Shown: one piece after another, positions 36,172-46,482 of the stretch
How the letters are laid out: the number at the start of each line of letters is the position of its first letter
Numbering within the stretch: the stretch's first letter is position 1
Assembly: GCA_030613785.1 (NCBI GenBank)
Contig: JAUWLF010000004.1
Location: 37,979 to 101,978, forward strand
Source of the DNA: Chloroflexota bacterium
GTDB taxonomy: Bacteria > Chloroflexota > Anaerolineae > UBA7937 > B3-Chlor
Reading direction: 5' to 3'
DNA: 64,000 bases
Translations under genes and position numbers: made by a program
The notes under the pieces: generated by a model
Seen by the model: the letters and a program-made list of their open reading frames with translations, nothing else
Told to the model about the DNA's origin: nothing
Database searches by the model: none

Positions 36172-36474
36172 GTGTGTGCTCGGATGTGTATCCACGAGTA
36201 CTGCGCCCCTCACGCAATCCCCTCTGGTCGTTCCTCTCTTCTGTCGTCGCCTTGCTCAACACACCCTCGCTGGGAGAGGTCTGCGACCGGTCGCCCCGGA
36301 GTTGGTACTGGATCGGGCGTAGAGTACCTCAACCCGTTTCATTGACATAAGCGCAGGAATGGCGTAGTGGTGTGAAGAGGGCGCTGGTCATTGCCGATTC
36401 CAAGGGATATGATATAATTAAGTGAGGCTGCAACTCTGAGACACACTGTCAAGGGAAGGGGTTCAAGAGAGGAA
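36172..36474 (+). other. Intergenic region of about 300 nt carrying the promoter of the second half-locus
   Basis: No gene is seen. The last 85 nt hold a promoter (36391-36418) and the leader of the GT2 gene, with GAGAGGA just before its ATG. Confidence 0.5.
36391..36418 (+). promoter_or_regulatory. Promoter for the second glycosyltransferase run
   Basis: TTGCCG (36391-36396, four of six), 16-nt spacer, perfect TATAAT (36413-36418) preceded by an AT-rich GATATGA. The start of transcription is predicted near 36425, about 50 nt before the GT2 ATG. This is the best promoter between 92 and 59635 and heads a run of closely packed genes. Confidence 0.65.
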
Positions 36475-37428
36475 ATGTCTGACGGTCAGCCGGAGCTCTC
36501 CATCGTTGTTCCGGCATACAATGAAGAGGACAACCTAGAGCCATTCTACCTGGGTCTGAGGGAGGCTGTCGAGGGCCTGGGCAAGGAGTATGAGATCATC
36601 ATTGTGGATGACGGTAGCATCGATGGCAGCTTCCAGCTGCTCAGGCGGCTGCATGCTGATGATCCGCATTTGAAGGCCGTTCGCCTGCGGCGCAATTTCG
36701 GACAGTCGGCAGCCTTTGCCGCTGGCTTTGATCGAGCCAGAGGGCGGGTGATTGTTACCCTGGATGCGGACCTCCAGTTTGACCCGAAGGATATTTCGAA
36801 GCTATTGGACAAGCTGGCCGAAGGGTATGACGTCGTCAGCGGCTGGCGCATCGGTCGGCAGGAGAGTCTTCTGACCCGGCGTCTGCCATCGACTGTGGCT
36901 AACCGGCTCATATCGAGCATCACAGGGATCAAACTGCATGACTACGGGTGTTCACTGAAGGCCTATCGTGTGGAGGTCACCCAGAACGTGCAGCTCTACG
37001 GTGAACTCCACCGTTTCATCCCCGCCCTCGCCAGTTGGATGGGCGTTCGGGTGGCGGAAGTCCCTGTCAGTCACCACCGCCGGCGCTTCGGCAAGTCCAA
37101 GTATGATCTTTCACGGACGATCAGGGTGTTGCTGGATCTCTTGACTGTGAAGTTCCTCCTGAGCTATTCAACTCGTCCCATGCAGGTTTTTGGCCTGCTC
37201 GGCATGGTCTCCTTTGCTGCGGGCACGACCATCGCAGCCTATCTCTCCTTCATCAGGCTGTTCTTGGGAAGCCCCATCGCCGATAGACCCCTTCTGCTGC
37301 TGGCCATGCTCCTGATCTTTGTGGGGGTACAGTTGGTGAGCATGGGCCTGTTGGGCGAACTGACGATTCGCACATATCATGAGGCCCAGGGCAAGAAGAT
37401 ATACGCGATCAGAGAGATGCTGGAATGA
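36475..37428 (+). CDS. GT2 polyprenyl-phosphate glycosyltransferase with two C-terminal membrane helices
   Basis: A 317-residue paralogue of the enzyme at 14942. It has SIVVPAYNEEDNLEP, IIVDDGSIDGS, TLDADLQFDPKDI (DxD), LHDYGCSLKAYRVEV and RRRFGKSKYDLSR, then two hydrophobic helices (about 235-262 and 272-295). It would make a polyprenyl-phosphate sugar on the cytoplasmic face for the GT39 enzymes that follow. ATG 36475 has GAGAGGA upstream; the next gene starts 3 nt after its stop. Confidence 0.92.
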   Translation: MSDGQPELSIVVPAYNEEDNLEPFYLGLREAVEGLGKEYEIIIVDDGSIDGSFQLLRRLHADDPHLKAVRLRRNFGQSAAFAAGFDRARGRVIVTLDADLQFDPKDISKLLDKLAEGYDVVSGWRIGRQESLLTRRLPSTVANRLISSITGIKLHDYGCSLKAYRVEVTQNVQLYGELHRFIPALASWMGVRVAEVPVSHHRRRFGKSKYDLSRTIRVLLDLLTVKFLLSYSTRPMQVFGLLGMVSFAAGTTIAAYLSFIRLFLGSPIADRPLLLLAMLLIFVGVQLVSMGLLGELTIRTYHEAQGKKIYAIREMLE

Positions 37429-37431
37429 CTC

Positions 37432-38628
37432 ATGCGCATCTTGATCATTAACTATGAGTTTCCCCCTCTCGGTGGAGGTGGGGGAGTGGCCAGCTATCAG
37501 ATCGCAAGGGGATTGGTGGCGAGAGAACATGAAGTCGATGTCCTGACTACGGGACGCTCTGGTCTGCCGGGCCACGAAGTGGTTGATGGGGTGGGCATCC
37601 ACCGCGTTCCCGTGGTCATGAGGTCGGAGCTGGCCACCGCTTCTCTGCCATCCATGCTCTCCTTCTTTCCTTCGAGCGTGCTCAAAGGGTGCCAACTACT
37701 CCGCCGGAAACGGTACGATGTCTTGAATACGCACTTCGCTATCCCCACTGGCCCAACAGGGGTCACGCTCTCAAAGGTGTTCAGTACGCCACAAGTTGTG
37801 ACCATCATTGGCGGCGATATCTACGACCCGACAAAGAGGTTCTCCCCCAGCAACAACCCTTTTCTACACGCTGTGGTGCGCGGTGTGCTCGACTCGTCCT
37901 CACATGTCGTCGCCATATCGGAGGACATCGAGCGAAGGGCCCGGGAGGATTATCGTTGTCGGCGGGACATTGAGGTGATTCACTACGGATTGGCGCCTCC
38001 CAGGTTTGAGAGCAAGAGCCGTACACAACTAGGCATTCCCGAAGGCGACATAGTGCTGATCTCCGTTGGCCGTCTGATCAGGAGAAAAGCTCTCGGCGAC
38101 CTGCTTCTTGCGCTGAGCAAAGTGGACGATCCACGGTTCAGGTTGCTGATCATCGGAGATGGCCCCGAAGAGTGTCGGTTGCGGGATCTTGCGAAACGGC
38201 TACAGGTATCTCAGCGGATTGATTTCCTGGGCGCCATCTGGGGGGAGCCCAAGTTCCAATACCTGGCGGCTTCTGACATCTTCGTCCTTCCATCGGTCCA
38301 TGAAGGCTTTGGGCTAGTGTTCCTGGAAGCCATGTACTGTGGTCTGCCTGTCATCGCCAGTTCCAGTGGCGGGCAGACCGATTTCCTTAGGGATGGGGAG
38401 ACGGGGTTCTTGGTACCCGTGGGGGATGTAGAAACCCTGGCCGAGAGGATCTCGTGCCTGGGTAGCGACGAACCGTTGCGCCGGGAGATCTCCGAATTCA
38501 ACAGGCAGTACGTGAAGAGCTTTGATATCGCCGATGTCGCTCGACGATATGAGGCTCTCTTCTCCACGGTGATTCAGCGCTCCACCGCTGCAGCGGGACC
38601 GCGCAAGACAAACTCGCCCACCGCCTAG
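37432..38628 (+). CDS. Glycosyltransferase family 4 (GT-B)
   Basis: A 398-residue GT4 enzyme with the textbook layout: IINYEFPPLGGGGGVASYQIARGL at the N-terminus (acceptor domain), ISVGRLIRRKALGDLLLAL at the domain boundary, and VHEGFGLVFLEAMYCGLPVIAS containing the EX7E glutamates in the donor domain. Cytoplasmic, nucleotide-sugar dependent. ATG 37432 is 3 nt after the GT2 stop, and the following gene starts 7 nt after its own stop, so it belongs to the run started at 36391. Confidence 0.92.
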   Translation: MRILIINYEFPPLGGGGGVASYQIARGLVAREHEVDVLTTGRSGLPGHEVVDGVGIHRVPVVMRSELATASLPSMLSFFPSSVLKGCQLLRRKRYDVLNTHFAIPTGPTGVTLSKVFSTPQVVTIIGGDIYDPTKRFSPSNNPFLHAVVRGVLDSSSHVVAISEDIERRAREDYRCRRDIEVIHYGLAPPRFESKSRTQLGIPEGDIVLISVGRLIRRKALGDLLLALSKVDDPRFRLLIIGDGPEECRLRDLAKRLQVSQRIDFLGAIWGEPKFQYLAASDIFVLPSVHEGFGLVFLEAMYCGLPVIASSSGGQTDFLRDGETGFLVPVGDVETLAERISCLGSDEPLRREISEFNRQYVKSFDIADVARRYEALFSTVIQRSTAAAGPRKTNSPTA

Positions 38629-38635
38629 CGCTGGG

Positions 38636-41119
38636 ATGAACCCAGATCACGGCATGATTTCTGACCAACTACCTAGGAAAAGGACTCGCGCGTTCGTGAT
38701 CTTGCTCCTATCGGTTGCGACAGGGGCAGGTCTCTGTTTGCGCTTGGCCTACTTGCACACGATTAGCCTGCACGTGGATGAGTTCATCTCTCTGTTGGCT
38801 ATACGAGGCGTTCTCCAGCACGGTTATCCCCTCTTGCCCTCGGGCACACTGTACGAACAGGGTCTACTGTTTTCCTATCTGAATGCGCTGGTCCTGGGTG
38901 TTCTCGGTTTCGATGCCACCGTCGGGCGCGCCTTGAGCCTCATCATCAGCGTGATAACAATACCGCTGCTGTACTACGTCGGCAAGAGGCTTTTCTCAGC
39001 GCCCGTGGGCCTGATAGCCGCCACTCTGGTCGCCGTGTCTCCTCAGGCCATCGCATGGGGAGGACGAGTCAGGATGTACGCCTTGCTTCAGTTGCTCGTC
39101 TTGCTGTCCGTCTGGTTCCTGTGGCGGGGTGCCATCGAGGAGGACGATGCTCGCTACCGCTGGCTGGCCATTCTCTGTTACCTCGGCGCTCTCTTCACTC
39201 ATCCGGTTAGCGTGCTGCTTTTCCCGGCTCTTGTGTTGAGCCTACTTCTCTTGAGAGGGCCTCGCGACCTGCTGAAACCTGGCTTCACGCTGGAGGCCGT
39301 GGTGCCTCTGTGTGGCATACTCGCCACGTTTCTGCTGAAGAAGGTGGGACAGCCGGGTCAGTTGGAGGCCCTCGCTCAGGCGCGTCCCTACTTGGCCCCT
39401 TCACTCGATATCGCCGCTGGATTTCGCCCCTTGGCTCCTTTCTTCGCGAGCGGAGAACAACTCCCATTGGTGGTCCTGGCCATCGTGGGGTTTCTGATTC
39501 TGCTCATGGTGATCACGGTGAGGATCCGAAGCGGAACTGTGCAGAAGCCGCTCGAACCCGATTTTCGAGCTCTTCTCTTTCTCTATACCATCCTTGGCGC
39601 TACCCTGTTCGAGATGGTGTTCTTGGTGGGCCCAACGTGGCGGGATGTCCGATACATCTTTATGGTGACCCCTCTGTGGTTGCTGGTGGCGTCCTGGATG
39701 GCGGTGTTCGCCTTCGGATGGCTCGGTCGCCGCCTGGAACGGATAAGGCCGGCTTGGATGTGGGACAGACCGAAGACGGAGCCGATATCTTGGCTGTGGA
39801 CCTGCCTGCTTGTCGCAGGAGCGTTTCTGCTCTTTCTGCCGGCTGCGAACGCTGCGGTTTCGAAGCAGGAGTGGGGATACGATCTCGCATTCGAATACTT
39901 GCGGGAACACTGGCGGGAAGGAGACACCGTGCTGACGATAGTGCCCTTCGCCTGTGAATTGTATCTGCCGGAATGCGACTACTATGCGTCTGGGAGAGCG
40001 TTCGAGGAATACGTTTTCGAGAGGAATGGTGTCTTGGTTGATCGTTGGGTTGGCGCGGAGCTACTCGATTCTGCCGACCAACTGGATAGCGTCCTGAGGA
40101 GTAGCTCTCGAGCTTGGTTCGTGGTAGACGGTTGGCGGCTCGCCGCGCGCTTCGACCTCGATTTCATACGAACTGTAGCTGAACAGATGGAGATGGTTCA
40201 CGAGGATCAGGGCGTGAGGGTGCTACTGGCTGAGGGCAATGAATCCTGGGGCGAACCCGAGATAAGCAGATCCGTGGAGGTCAACTTCGCCGGTCAGATC
40301 GCACTGGTAGGGTATCAACTCTTGACTGACGGTGTCAAGCCTGGAAGCGAACTCGCAATGACCCTCCACTGGGAAGCTTTGCGCCCCATTGATGAGGAGT
40401 ATACCGTCTTCGCCCATCTCCGGGGCCAGGACGGATCCATAGTAGCTCAGAACGATTCCCCACCTTTGGGGAACCTCTACCCCACCACTTACTGGTCGGA
40501 GGGTGTGGAGGTGCCGGATCCCCGGGTGTTGTCGGTAGGGCCGGACGTGCGTCCGGGGAGATACCGCTTGGAGGTTGGATTGTACCACCCTGGGGATGGA
40601 CAGCGTCTGCCGACCCTGGACCAACAGGGGTCGGCTTCGGGTGACAGTGCCATCTTGGACTACGTCTGGATCGGTGAGAGACCGGAGAGGTCGGCGCCTC
40701 GATATGCCATGGGTGCCAACTTGGATGACAAGGTGCTGCTAGTGGGTCACGATGGGGTGCCTGATTCGATCGAAGCGGGACAGGAGGTTCGTGTGACCTT
40801 CCACTGGGAGGGTTTGGCTCAGATGGACGAAGACTATACCATCTTCATACATCTGATTGATGACCAAGGTCAGGTCGTGGCCCAGCACGACGGCCAGCCC
40901 ACTGCCGGTTTCTATCCTACGTCCTTTTGGGATGAGGGTGAGGTCATCCGAGATGAGTACAGTGTCAGTGTCGATTCGTCAATTCCGCGCGGTGAATACG
41001 AACTGGTGACGGGGATGTATCTTCTGGCCACCGGTGACCGACTTCCCGTGTTGGATGAACAGGGCCGCGTCACGGGTGACGCGGTCTCCTTGGGCACGAT
41101 CAGCTTGACAGAGGGCTGA
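38636..41119 (+). CDS. GT39-family membrane glycosyltransferase with two C-terminal beta modules
   Basis: An 827-residue paralogue of the protein at 12355 with the same domain order. The GT-C core (about residues 15-420) has ISLHVDEFISLLAI with the acidic pair and AWGGRVRMYALLQLLVLL. A soluble segment (AWFVVDGWRLAARFDLD) leads into two beta modules (nt about 40275-40675 and 40711-41116), with LHWEALRPIDEEYTVFAHL and FHWEGLAQMDEDYTIFIHL as matching cores. Predicted to transfer a sugar from polyprenyl phosphate on the outer face. ATG 38636 fits the spacing to the GT4 gene. Confidence 0.88.
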   Translation: MNPDHGMISDQLPRKRTRAFVILLLSVATGAGLCLRLAYLHTISLHVDEFISLLAIRGVLQHGYPLLPSGTLYEQGLLFSYLNALVLGVLGFDATVGRALSLIISVITIPLLYYVGKRLFSAPVGLIAATLVAVSPQAIAWGGRVRMYALLQLLVLLSVWFLWRGAIEEDDARYRWLAILCYLGALFTHPVSVLLFPALVLSLLLLRGPRDLLKPGFTLEAVVPLCGILATFLLKKVGQPGQLEALAQARPYLAPSLDIAAGFRPLAPFFASGEQLPLVVLAIVGFLILLMVITVRIRSGTVQKPLEPDFRALLFLYTILGATLFEMVFLVGPTWRDVRYIFMVTPLWLLVASWMAVFAFGWLGRRLERIRPAWMWDRPKTEPISWLWTCLLVAGAFLLFLPAANAAVSKQEWGYDLAFEYLREHWREGDTVLTIVPFACELYLPECDYYASGRAFEEYVFERNGVLVDRWVGAELLDSADQLDSVLRSSSRAWFVVDGWRLAARFDLDFIRTVAEQMEMVHEDQGVRVLLAEGNESWGEPEISRSVEVNFAGQIALVGYQLLTDGVKPGSELAMTLHWEALRPIDEEYTVFAHLRGQDGSIVAQNDSPPLGNLYPTTYWSEGVEVPDPRVLSVGPDVRPGRYRLEVGLYHPGDGQRLPTLDQQGSASGDSAILDYVWIGERPERSAPRYAMGANLDDKVLLVGHDGVPDSIEAGQEVRVTFHWEGLAQMDEDYTIFIHLIDDQGQVVAQHDGQPTAGFYPTSFWDEGEVIRDEYSVSVDSSIPRGEYELVTGMYLLATGDRLPVLDEQGRVTGDAVSLGTISLTEG

Positions 41120-41123
41120 GGCC

Positions 41124-43796
41124 TTGAACACTGCTACCGTCGAGAAGGTCAAGGAGCGCAGTCGGGGATGGCACCTCGATGCCATCGCCCTGGCTTCTCT
41201 CCTCCTGTTCCACATAGTCAATAATTGGATCTGGGCGGTTTCCAATGTGACTCTGCTGGGCTGGGATAGATCTTCGCATCTGGCCAAGACGTTGATCTAC
41301 AACGATATCCTGGGACAGATCAACGTTAGGACGATCTTCACTGCCCTGACCTGGCCGTGGAATCGTCCGCCGCTGCCCTTCCTGACAGTCGTGCCTTTCT
41401 ATCGTCTCTTTGGTACTTCGACCGACGTAGCGCTGATGAGCAACTGTGTCTATCTCGGCATCCTTCTGTGCTCCGTGTATGGTATCGGGCGGGTGCTCTA
41501 CGACCGCCGAGTGGGACTCTTGGCGGCGTTCCTCGTATCGTTCTATCCGGTGCTCTTTGCCATCTCGCGTCTCTCCTACGTGGACTATGCCTTGACCGCC
41601 ATGGTTTCTCTTGCCATCTACCTCCTCTTGAAGACAGACGGATTTCGCAACCGCAAGTGGTCTTTGCTCTTGGGTCTCGGTCTCGGGTTAGGTCTCCTAA
41701 CCAAGTGGCCGTTCATCGCATTTGCCGGCGCTCCTGTGGTCTACGTCGCGTGGCGCTCAGGTGCCTTGAGGGATGTGCTGTTTGTACCGTGGGGTGGCAG
41801 TGAGGGCATCACCGGGCTCCGCCGATTACTGACCTCTCCTTGGCTCCACATCACCTTAGCGTTGTTACTGAGTCTGGCGTGGTACGTCCCCAACTGGGAT
41901 CGCCTGCCCGAGTTCTTGTTGGGTCGCTGGCTTCCCCTGCTCTCTTGGGTACTTCTGGCTTGTACCTTCTACGTCTTATCGCGCAAGCACCGTCAAGGGA
42001 CCAACCTCTTGAGCGCGCTGTTGGTGGGGGCGACCATCGGATCCGTCTGGTCTTTGCCAAACTTGGGTTTCTCTGGGAGGTTTGTGTTTGTGGCCTACGG
42101 TGGTGTGAACATCCAGGGCAAAGGCCTCAGCTTTCTGGACCCGACCTTCTATGGTCGCTATATCAGCATGATGCTCACAGAGCAGTTGTCTCCACTCTTC
42201 TTCGTTGCCTTGTTGATAGGAGCTGGGGTACTGGTCTATGCTGCCGCACGCCGTGGATCGCTGCGGGCATCTTGGAGACAGATGAGCGATGGGGCTTGGA
42301 TACTCACCCTATGGTTCACGCTCCCCTTTCTCGTGTTCACGTTGTCTCAAACGTGGAATTCCCGCTTCGACATAGCGTTGCTGCCGGCGGCGGCGCTTAT
42401 TACCGCGCGGGGGCTCTTGCAGATCAGAGCGCGACCGCTGCGAGCCGCGCTGGTCGCTCTGATAGTCATTTGTGGCGTGGGGCAGTTCTTTGTACTTTCC
42501 TATGACGACCTTCATGGGGCCTCAGATAAAACCGTCGTCGGCGTGCCTGTGCTGGGCGACCTTAACCTCCTGGGTGAGGGGGCATACATCATGCCGCCCA
42601 GCAGAGGTCGAACTGATAGCAGATACTGGGTGGCGCCTGAGATTTTGGGTTTGATGCAGGAGGCAACGACGGGCGAGTTGGAACTTGCCTTGCTGGTCAA
42701 CGACACCCATCTCAATGCGGATATCCTGAGGTACTTATCCTTGCTTGAGTACGGAGACATTGAGGTACGAGATCTGGCCAGGGATGAGAGTGGACCTTCC
42801 GTCTACCATCAGGTGTTCTCATCTGACTACGTCGTCCTCAGCACTCATGATCCCTACAAACTGAGCGACGGCGCTAAGGAAGCCGTACACAAGATGAGAG
42901 ATCCATCCGACGTCTTCCAGCAGCTCTACGTTCTGAGGGAGGAGTTTGAGTTCCCTGACGGAGAGGCTGTGTTCCTCTACGAAAAGCGGCTTCCCTCGCC
43001 CGACGAACAGATACAGGACTACTACCGTCATCTGGTTGCAGCTCTGGAGCCGACTGTGCATGAGAGTGACGCCATCATTCTCAACCCCGCCGGACAGATC
43101 CACACCTTCATTCGATTCTACGACGGGCCTGGACCTCTCTATCTTCTGCCTCAAGAGGACCCTGCGCACGATAGGCAGGCCCTCCAACGGATACTTGCCA
43201 CCCACGACCGGGTTTATGTCGTCTTCGGACGGGAAGATGAGGCTGATCCGGAGCACCTCGTCGAGAGTTGGCTCAACGAGAGAGCCTATCGAGCCAACGA
43301 TGAGTGGTATGGAGATATCCGACTGGTCCTCTACGCTGCGCCGGGGGACGCCCCTTCCATAGAGGGGTCTGTGAATGCCAATCTTGGAAATGAGATCACC
43401 CTGGTGAGGTACACGGTGGGCAGTGAATCCATCGCACCGGAACAGATCCTGCGCGTGACCCTTTTCTGGGAGGCTCGTGGCGAGGTGGCTGGGGACTACG
43501 TGGCATTCGTCCATCTACTGGATGAGGAGGGGCGACTGATAGCGCAGCGCGATGGCGAGCCGGTGGGTGGTTCTCGTCCTACAAGCACCTGGCCAGCCGA
43601 CGATGTGATGTCCGATAATCAGGGCCTTCTCATCCCCAAGGCCACTCCCCCTGGGGAATACCGGTTGATAGCCGGGATGTACCTGGCCGACACGGGGGAG
43701 CGCCTGCTGGTGCTGGATGAGCGAGGACAAGCGAGCGGTGAAGCGGTCTTTCTGCACAGGATACGAGTGGTGGCGAAGAATGAACCAGCGGGCTAG
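41124..43796 (+). CDS. GT39-like membrane glycosyltransferase with one C-terminal beta module (tandem paralogue 1)
   Basis: An 890-residue protein. The first outside loop reads TLLGWDRSSHLAKTLIYND, with D of GWDR as the likely catalytic residue. PWNRPPLPFLTVVPFYRLFG and RLSYVDYALTAMVSLAIYLLL complete the PMT-2-like core (to about residue 480). A soluble alpha/beta part of about 250 residues follows (VYVVFGREDEADPEHLVESWLNE), then one beta module (nt about 43366-43780). It is the first of three tandem paralogues (with 43780 and 48353). TTG 41124 is the start nearest the first helix, 4 nt after the previous stop. Confidence 0.85.
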   Translation: MNTATVEKVKERSRGWHLDAIALASLLLFHIVNNWIWAVSNVTLLGWDRSSHLAKTLIYNDILGQINVRTIFTALTWPWNRPPLPFLTVVPFYRLFGTSTDVALMSNCVYLGILLCSVYGIGRVLYDRRVGLLAAFLVSFYPVLFAISRLSYVDYALTAMVSLAIYLLLKTDGFRNRKWSLLLGLGLGLGLLTKWPFIAFAGAPVVYVAWRSGALRDVLFVPWGGSEGITGLRRLLTSPWLHITLALLLSLAWYVPNWDRLPEFLLGRWLPLLSWVLLACTFYVLSRKHRQGTNLLSALLVGATIGSVWSLPNLGFSGRFVFVAYGGVNIQGKGLSFLDPTFYGRYISMMLTEQLSPLFFVALLIGAGVLVYAAARRGSLRASWRQMSDGAWILTLWFTLPFLVFTLSQTWNSRFDIALLPAAALITARGLLQIRARPLRAALVALIVICGVGQFFVLSYDDLHGASDKTVVGVPVLGDLNLLGEGAYIMPPSRGRTDSRYWVAPEILGLMQEATTGELELALLVNDTHLNADILRYLSLLEYGDIEVRDLARDESGPSVYHQVFSSDYVVLSTHDPYKLSDGAKEAVHKMRDPSDVFQQLYVLREEFEFPDGEAVFLYEKRLPSPDEQIQDYYRHLVAALEPTVHESDAIILNPAGQIHTFIRFYDGPGPLYLLPQEDPAHDRQALQRILATHDRVYVVFGREDEADPEHLVESWLNERAYRANDEWYGDIRLVLYAAPGDAPSIEGSVNANLGNEITLVRYTVGSESIAPEQILRVTLFWEARGEVAGDYVAFVHLLDEEGRLIAQRDGEPVGGSRPTSTWPADDVMSDNQGLLIPKATPPGEYRLIAGMYLADTGERLLVLDERGQASGEAVFLHRIRVVAKNEPAG

Positions 43797-46482
43797 CGAC
43801 AGCGTGGCTGAAGCAGCAACTGTGGGGAGATCCGGTCTAGTCAAGGCGCTTTGTCTGGGCGCCGTGCTGGGCCTGGTGGCCTTTCATCTGGTCAACAACT
43901 GGATCTTCGTGTCCGCCCAGGTCACCATTCTTGGCTGGGACCGGCCTGCTCACCTGATTAGGACGTTGATCTACAACGACATGCTTCAGGAGATCAACCT
44001 CAGAAGCCTCTTCGAGGTGGTGACTTGGTCCTGGAACCGCCCGCCTTTGAGTCATTTGATCGCCGTTCCTTTCTATCGAATGTTTGGCGTTTCCACGGAC
44101 GTGGCCCTGATGAGGAATGGACTCTATGTGGCTGTCCTCTTGCTCTCCGTGTACGGAATAGGCCGCAAGATGTACAACGCTCAGATCGGATTGCTCGCCG
44201 CCTTCATGGTGTCCACGTATCCGATCCTGTTCTCCATCTCGCGTATGCCGTATGTTGACTATGCATTGACGGCGATGGTGGCCTTGTCCATCTATCTCCT
44301 GGTGATATCTGAAGGTTTTCGTCACCGTGGCCGTTCCCTTCTCCTGGGCTTGGTGATAGGGCTGGGTATTCTCACCAAGTGGCCTTTCATTGCCTTCTTC
44401 GGAGGGCCACTGGCTTACGTCGCCGTTCGAAGTGGTGCACTGGGAGACATCAGAGCTAGCCTGGCTGCCGAGTCAGGGGCCGGCTCCGCGCTCCGCCGGC
44501 TTTGGGTGTCGCCACTGGCGCATGCTGCACTGGGGCTGTGTCTGACCTTGCTCTGGTACTGGCCGAACCGAGACCGTTTGGACGGATTCCTCCTGGGATA
44601 CTGGCTCATTCCTCTGTCATGGGTTCTGACTGGATTCACTCTGTACGTGCTGTCTCGCCCTTCCCGTCAAGGAGCGAACTTGCTCAGCACCCTCATGGTG
44701 GGAGCCACAGTGGGTAGTCTCTGGTCCTTGCCCAACCTGAGGTTCTCGCAGCGTTTCGTCACTGTGGTCTACAGTGGCCTGAATATGGAGGGCACAGGGG
44801 TCGGTCCTCTAAGTCCCGGTTTCTATCTGCGGTATCTGAGATTTCTCCCTGGTCAGCAGTTATCGCCTCTCTACTTCGTCGTTCTTGCCGTGGCATTGGG
44901 ATTGCTAATCTATCCTCGTTGGCGCCGGAACGGGATAAGGGATTCCCTCAGGAGCATGAGCGATTCGATGTGGATCCTCCTGCTGTGGTTCAGCGTATCC
45001 ATGGCGACCTTTACCTTCTCTCTGACCATGAATCCGCGATTTGACGTCGCCCTGCTCCCGTCGCTGGCCTTGATCTCAGCGCGTGGTCTGTATGAGATCA
45101 AGAGGAAAGCGATCCGAAGAGCCGTGGTCGCCGTGGTGGTAACCATGGGTCTGGCGCAGTTCTTCGCTCTCTCGTACGATGATCTGGGTTGGATGCGAGA
45201 CGTGGCGCGGTTTGGCACACCGTGGGGGGAAACCACTCTGCTGGCGGAGGGCAGCTATATCGAACTTCCCTCCTTGGGACGCACTGACGAGCGATACTTC
45301 GTGGGGCCTCAGGTGCTGGACATGATCCAGGCAGACATAGTGGTTGAAGGAAGAGACACAGCACAACTGGGCAACCTCGTCAACCGTTCTTATTCCAATA
45401 ACGCCATCTTCCAGTACCTGATGTATGACGCCTACCCAGGCATCGAACTGCGGGAGTTCGCTCGCTCTGGCTGGGAGGAACCTCCCTTCTACGAGCGGCT
45501 CTTTGAATGCGACTACCTGCTGCTGAAGAGCGATCCCTATCCTGGGCTGAGGGAAGAGGCGCAAGAGGCGATGAGGATCATCGAGAGCTCGCCCTCTCTG
45601 TTCGCCCAGGCGTTCGACGTGGTGTGGGAGCGCGTCTTGCCAGACGGGGACACCATCTATCTCTACAAGAAGCGATACGACCTGGAGGAACCGTACGATG
45701 TGGAGGACTATCGCTCGGTGGCGGCCTCGATAACGGCCCTTTCGAAGGAAGGAGACGGTATCGTCCTGACTCCTCCCGACCAAGTGGAGGTGTTGGGCCG
45801 ATACTACAAAGGGCATCTTCCAGCATATCCTGTTTCGGTACGGAGGTGTTCCGATGGGGAAGCCTTTCGGGCGGAGCTGGAGAGGATAGTGGACGACAGG
45901 GACAGGCTCTTCCTAGTCTCGTGGAGCGGTGCCGGGGCTGATCCGGACTGCACTGTTGAGCGCTGGCTAAACGAGCACGCTTATCGCGCCTACGATGAGT
46001 GGCACGGGGCGGTACAGGTTGCTCTCTATGGCACATCCAAGGGGGCCGAAACGCCCGTTGTGGAGCGACCCGTAGGTGCACGTTTCGGCGACGCGGTAAG
46101 GCTGGAGGCGTACTGGTTGCAGGATCAGGAACTGCGGCATGGGGATGTCCTGCAATTCTCGCTTCACTGGCGGGCGGTGGACAGTCCAGAGCACGACTAC
46201 AAGGTGTTCGCCCATCTGTTGGACGAGGCTGGTGCTCTTGTGGCTCAGCGCGACAGTGAACCTGTGGGGGGGGCACGACCCACCTCGACTTGGGACCCGG
46301 GAGAGGAGGTGCTGGACAGGCACGGTGTCTTGATCCCCGATGGTTTGGCCCGTGGTGAGTATTGGCTGGTGGTAGGGATGTACTGGCCCTCCACGGGCGA
46401 GACGCTGTCGCCGTCAGGGGAGGGTGTGCAGTTGGTGGATGGTGGTGTCTTGCTGGGCAGGGTTCTTGTAACCGATGAATAA
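43780..46482 (+). CDS. GT39-like membrane glycosyltransferase with one C-terminal beta module (tandem paralogue 2)
   Basis: A 900-residue copy of the preceding protein: TILGWDRPAHLIRTLIYND, SWNRPPLSHLIAVPFYRMFG and RMPYVDYALTAMVALSIYLL are near-identical to its motifs. The soluble part (CTVERWLNEHAYRAYDEWHG) is likewise shared, and one beta module ends it (nt about 46075-46479). ATG 43780 overlaps the previous gene by 17 nt; the frame is open back to 43717 but that would be inside it. It overlaps the next gene by 8 nt. Confidence 0.86.
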   Translation: MNQRASDSVAEAATVGRSGLVKALCLGAVLGLVAFHLVNNWIFVSAQVTILGWDRPAHLIRTLIYNDMLQEINLRSLFEVVTWSWNRPPLSHLIAVPFYRMFGVSTDVALMRNGLYVAVLLLSVYGIGRKMYNAQIGLLAAFMVSTYPILFSISRMPYVDYALTAMVALSIYLLVISEGFRHRGRSLLLGLVIGLGILTKWPFIAFFGGPLAYVAVRSGALGDIRASLAAESGAGSALRRLWVSPLAHAALGLCLTLLWYWPNRDRLDGFLLGYWLIPLSWVLTGFTLYVLSRPSRQGANLLSTLMVGATVGSLWSLPNLRFSQRFVTVVYSGLNMEGTGVGPLSPGFYLRYLRFLPGQQLSPLYFVVLAVALGLLIYPRWRRNGIRDSLRSMSDSMWILLLWFSVSMATFTFSLTMNPRFDVALLPSLALISARGLYEIKRKAIRRAVVAVVVTMGLAQFFALSYDDLGWMRDVARFGTPWGETTLLAEGSYIELPSLGRTDERYFVGPQVLDMIQADIVVEGRDTAQLGNLVNRSYSNNAIFQYLMYDAYPGIELREFARSGWEEPPFYERLFECDYLLLKSDPYPGLREEAQEAMRIIESSPSLFAQAFDVVWERVLPDGDTIYLYKKRYDLEEPYDVEDYRSVAASITALSKEGDGIVLTPPDQVEVLGRYYKGHLPAYPVSVRRCSDGEAFRAELERIVDDRDRLFLVSWSGAGADPDCTVERWLNEHAYRAYDEWHGAVQVALYGTSKGAETPVVERPVGARFGDAVRLEAYWLQDQELRHGDVLQFSLHWRAVDSPEHDYKVFAHLLDEAGALVAQRDSEPVGGARPTSTWDPGEEVLDRHGVLIPDGLARGEYWLVVGMYWPSTGETLSPSGEGVQLVDGGVLLGRVLVTDE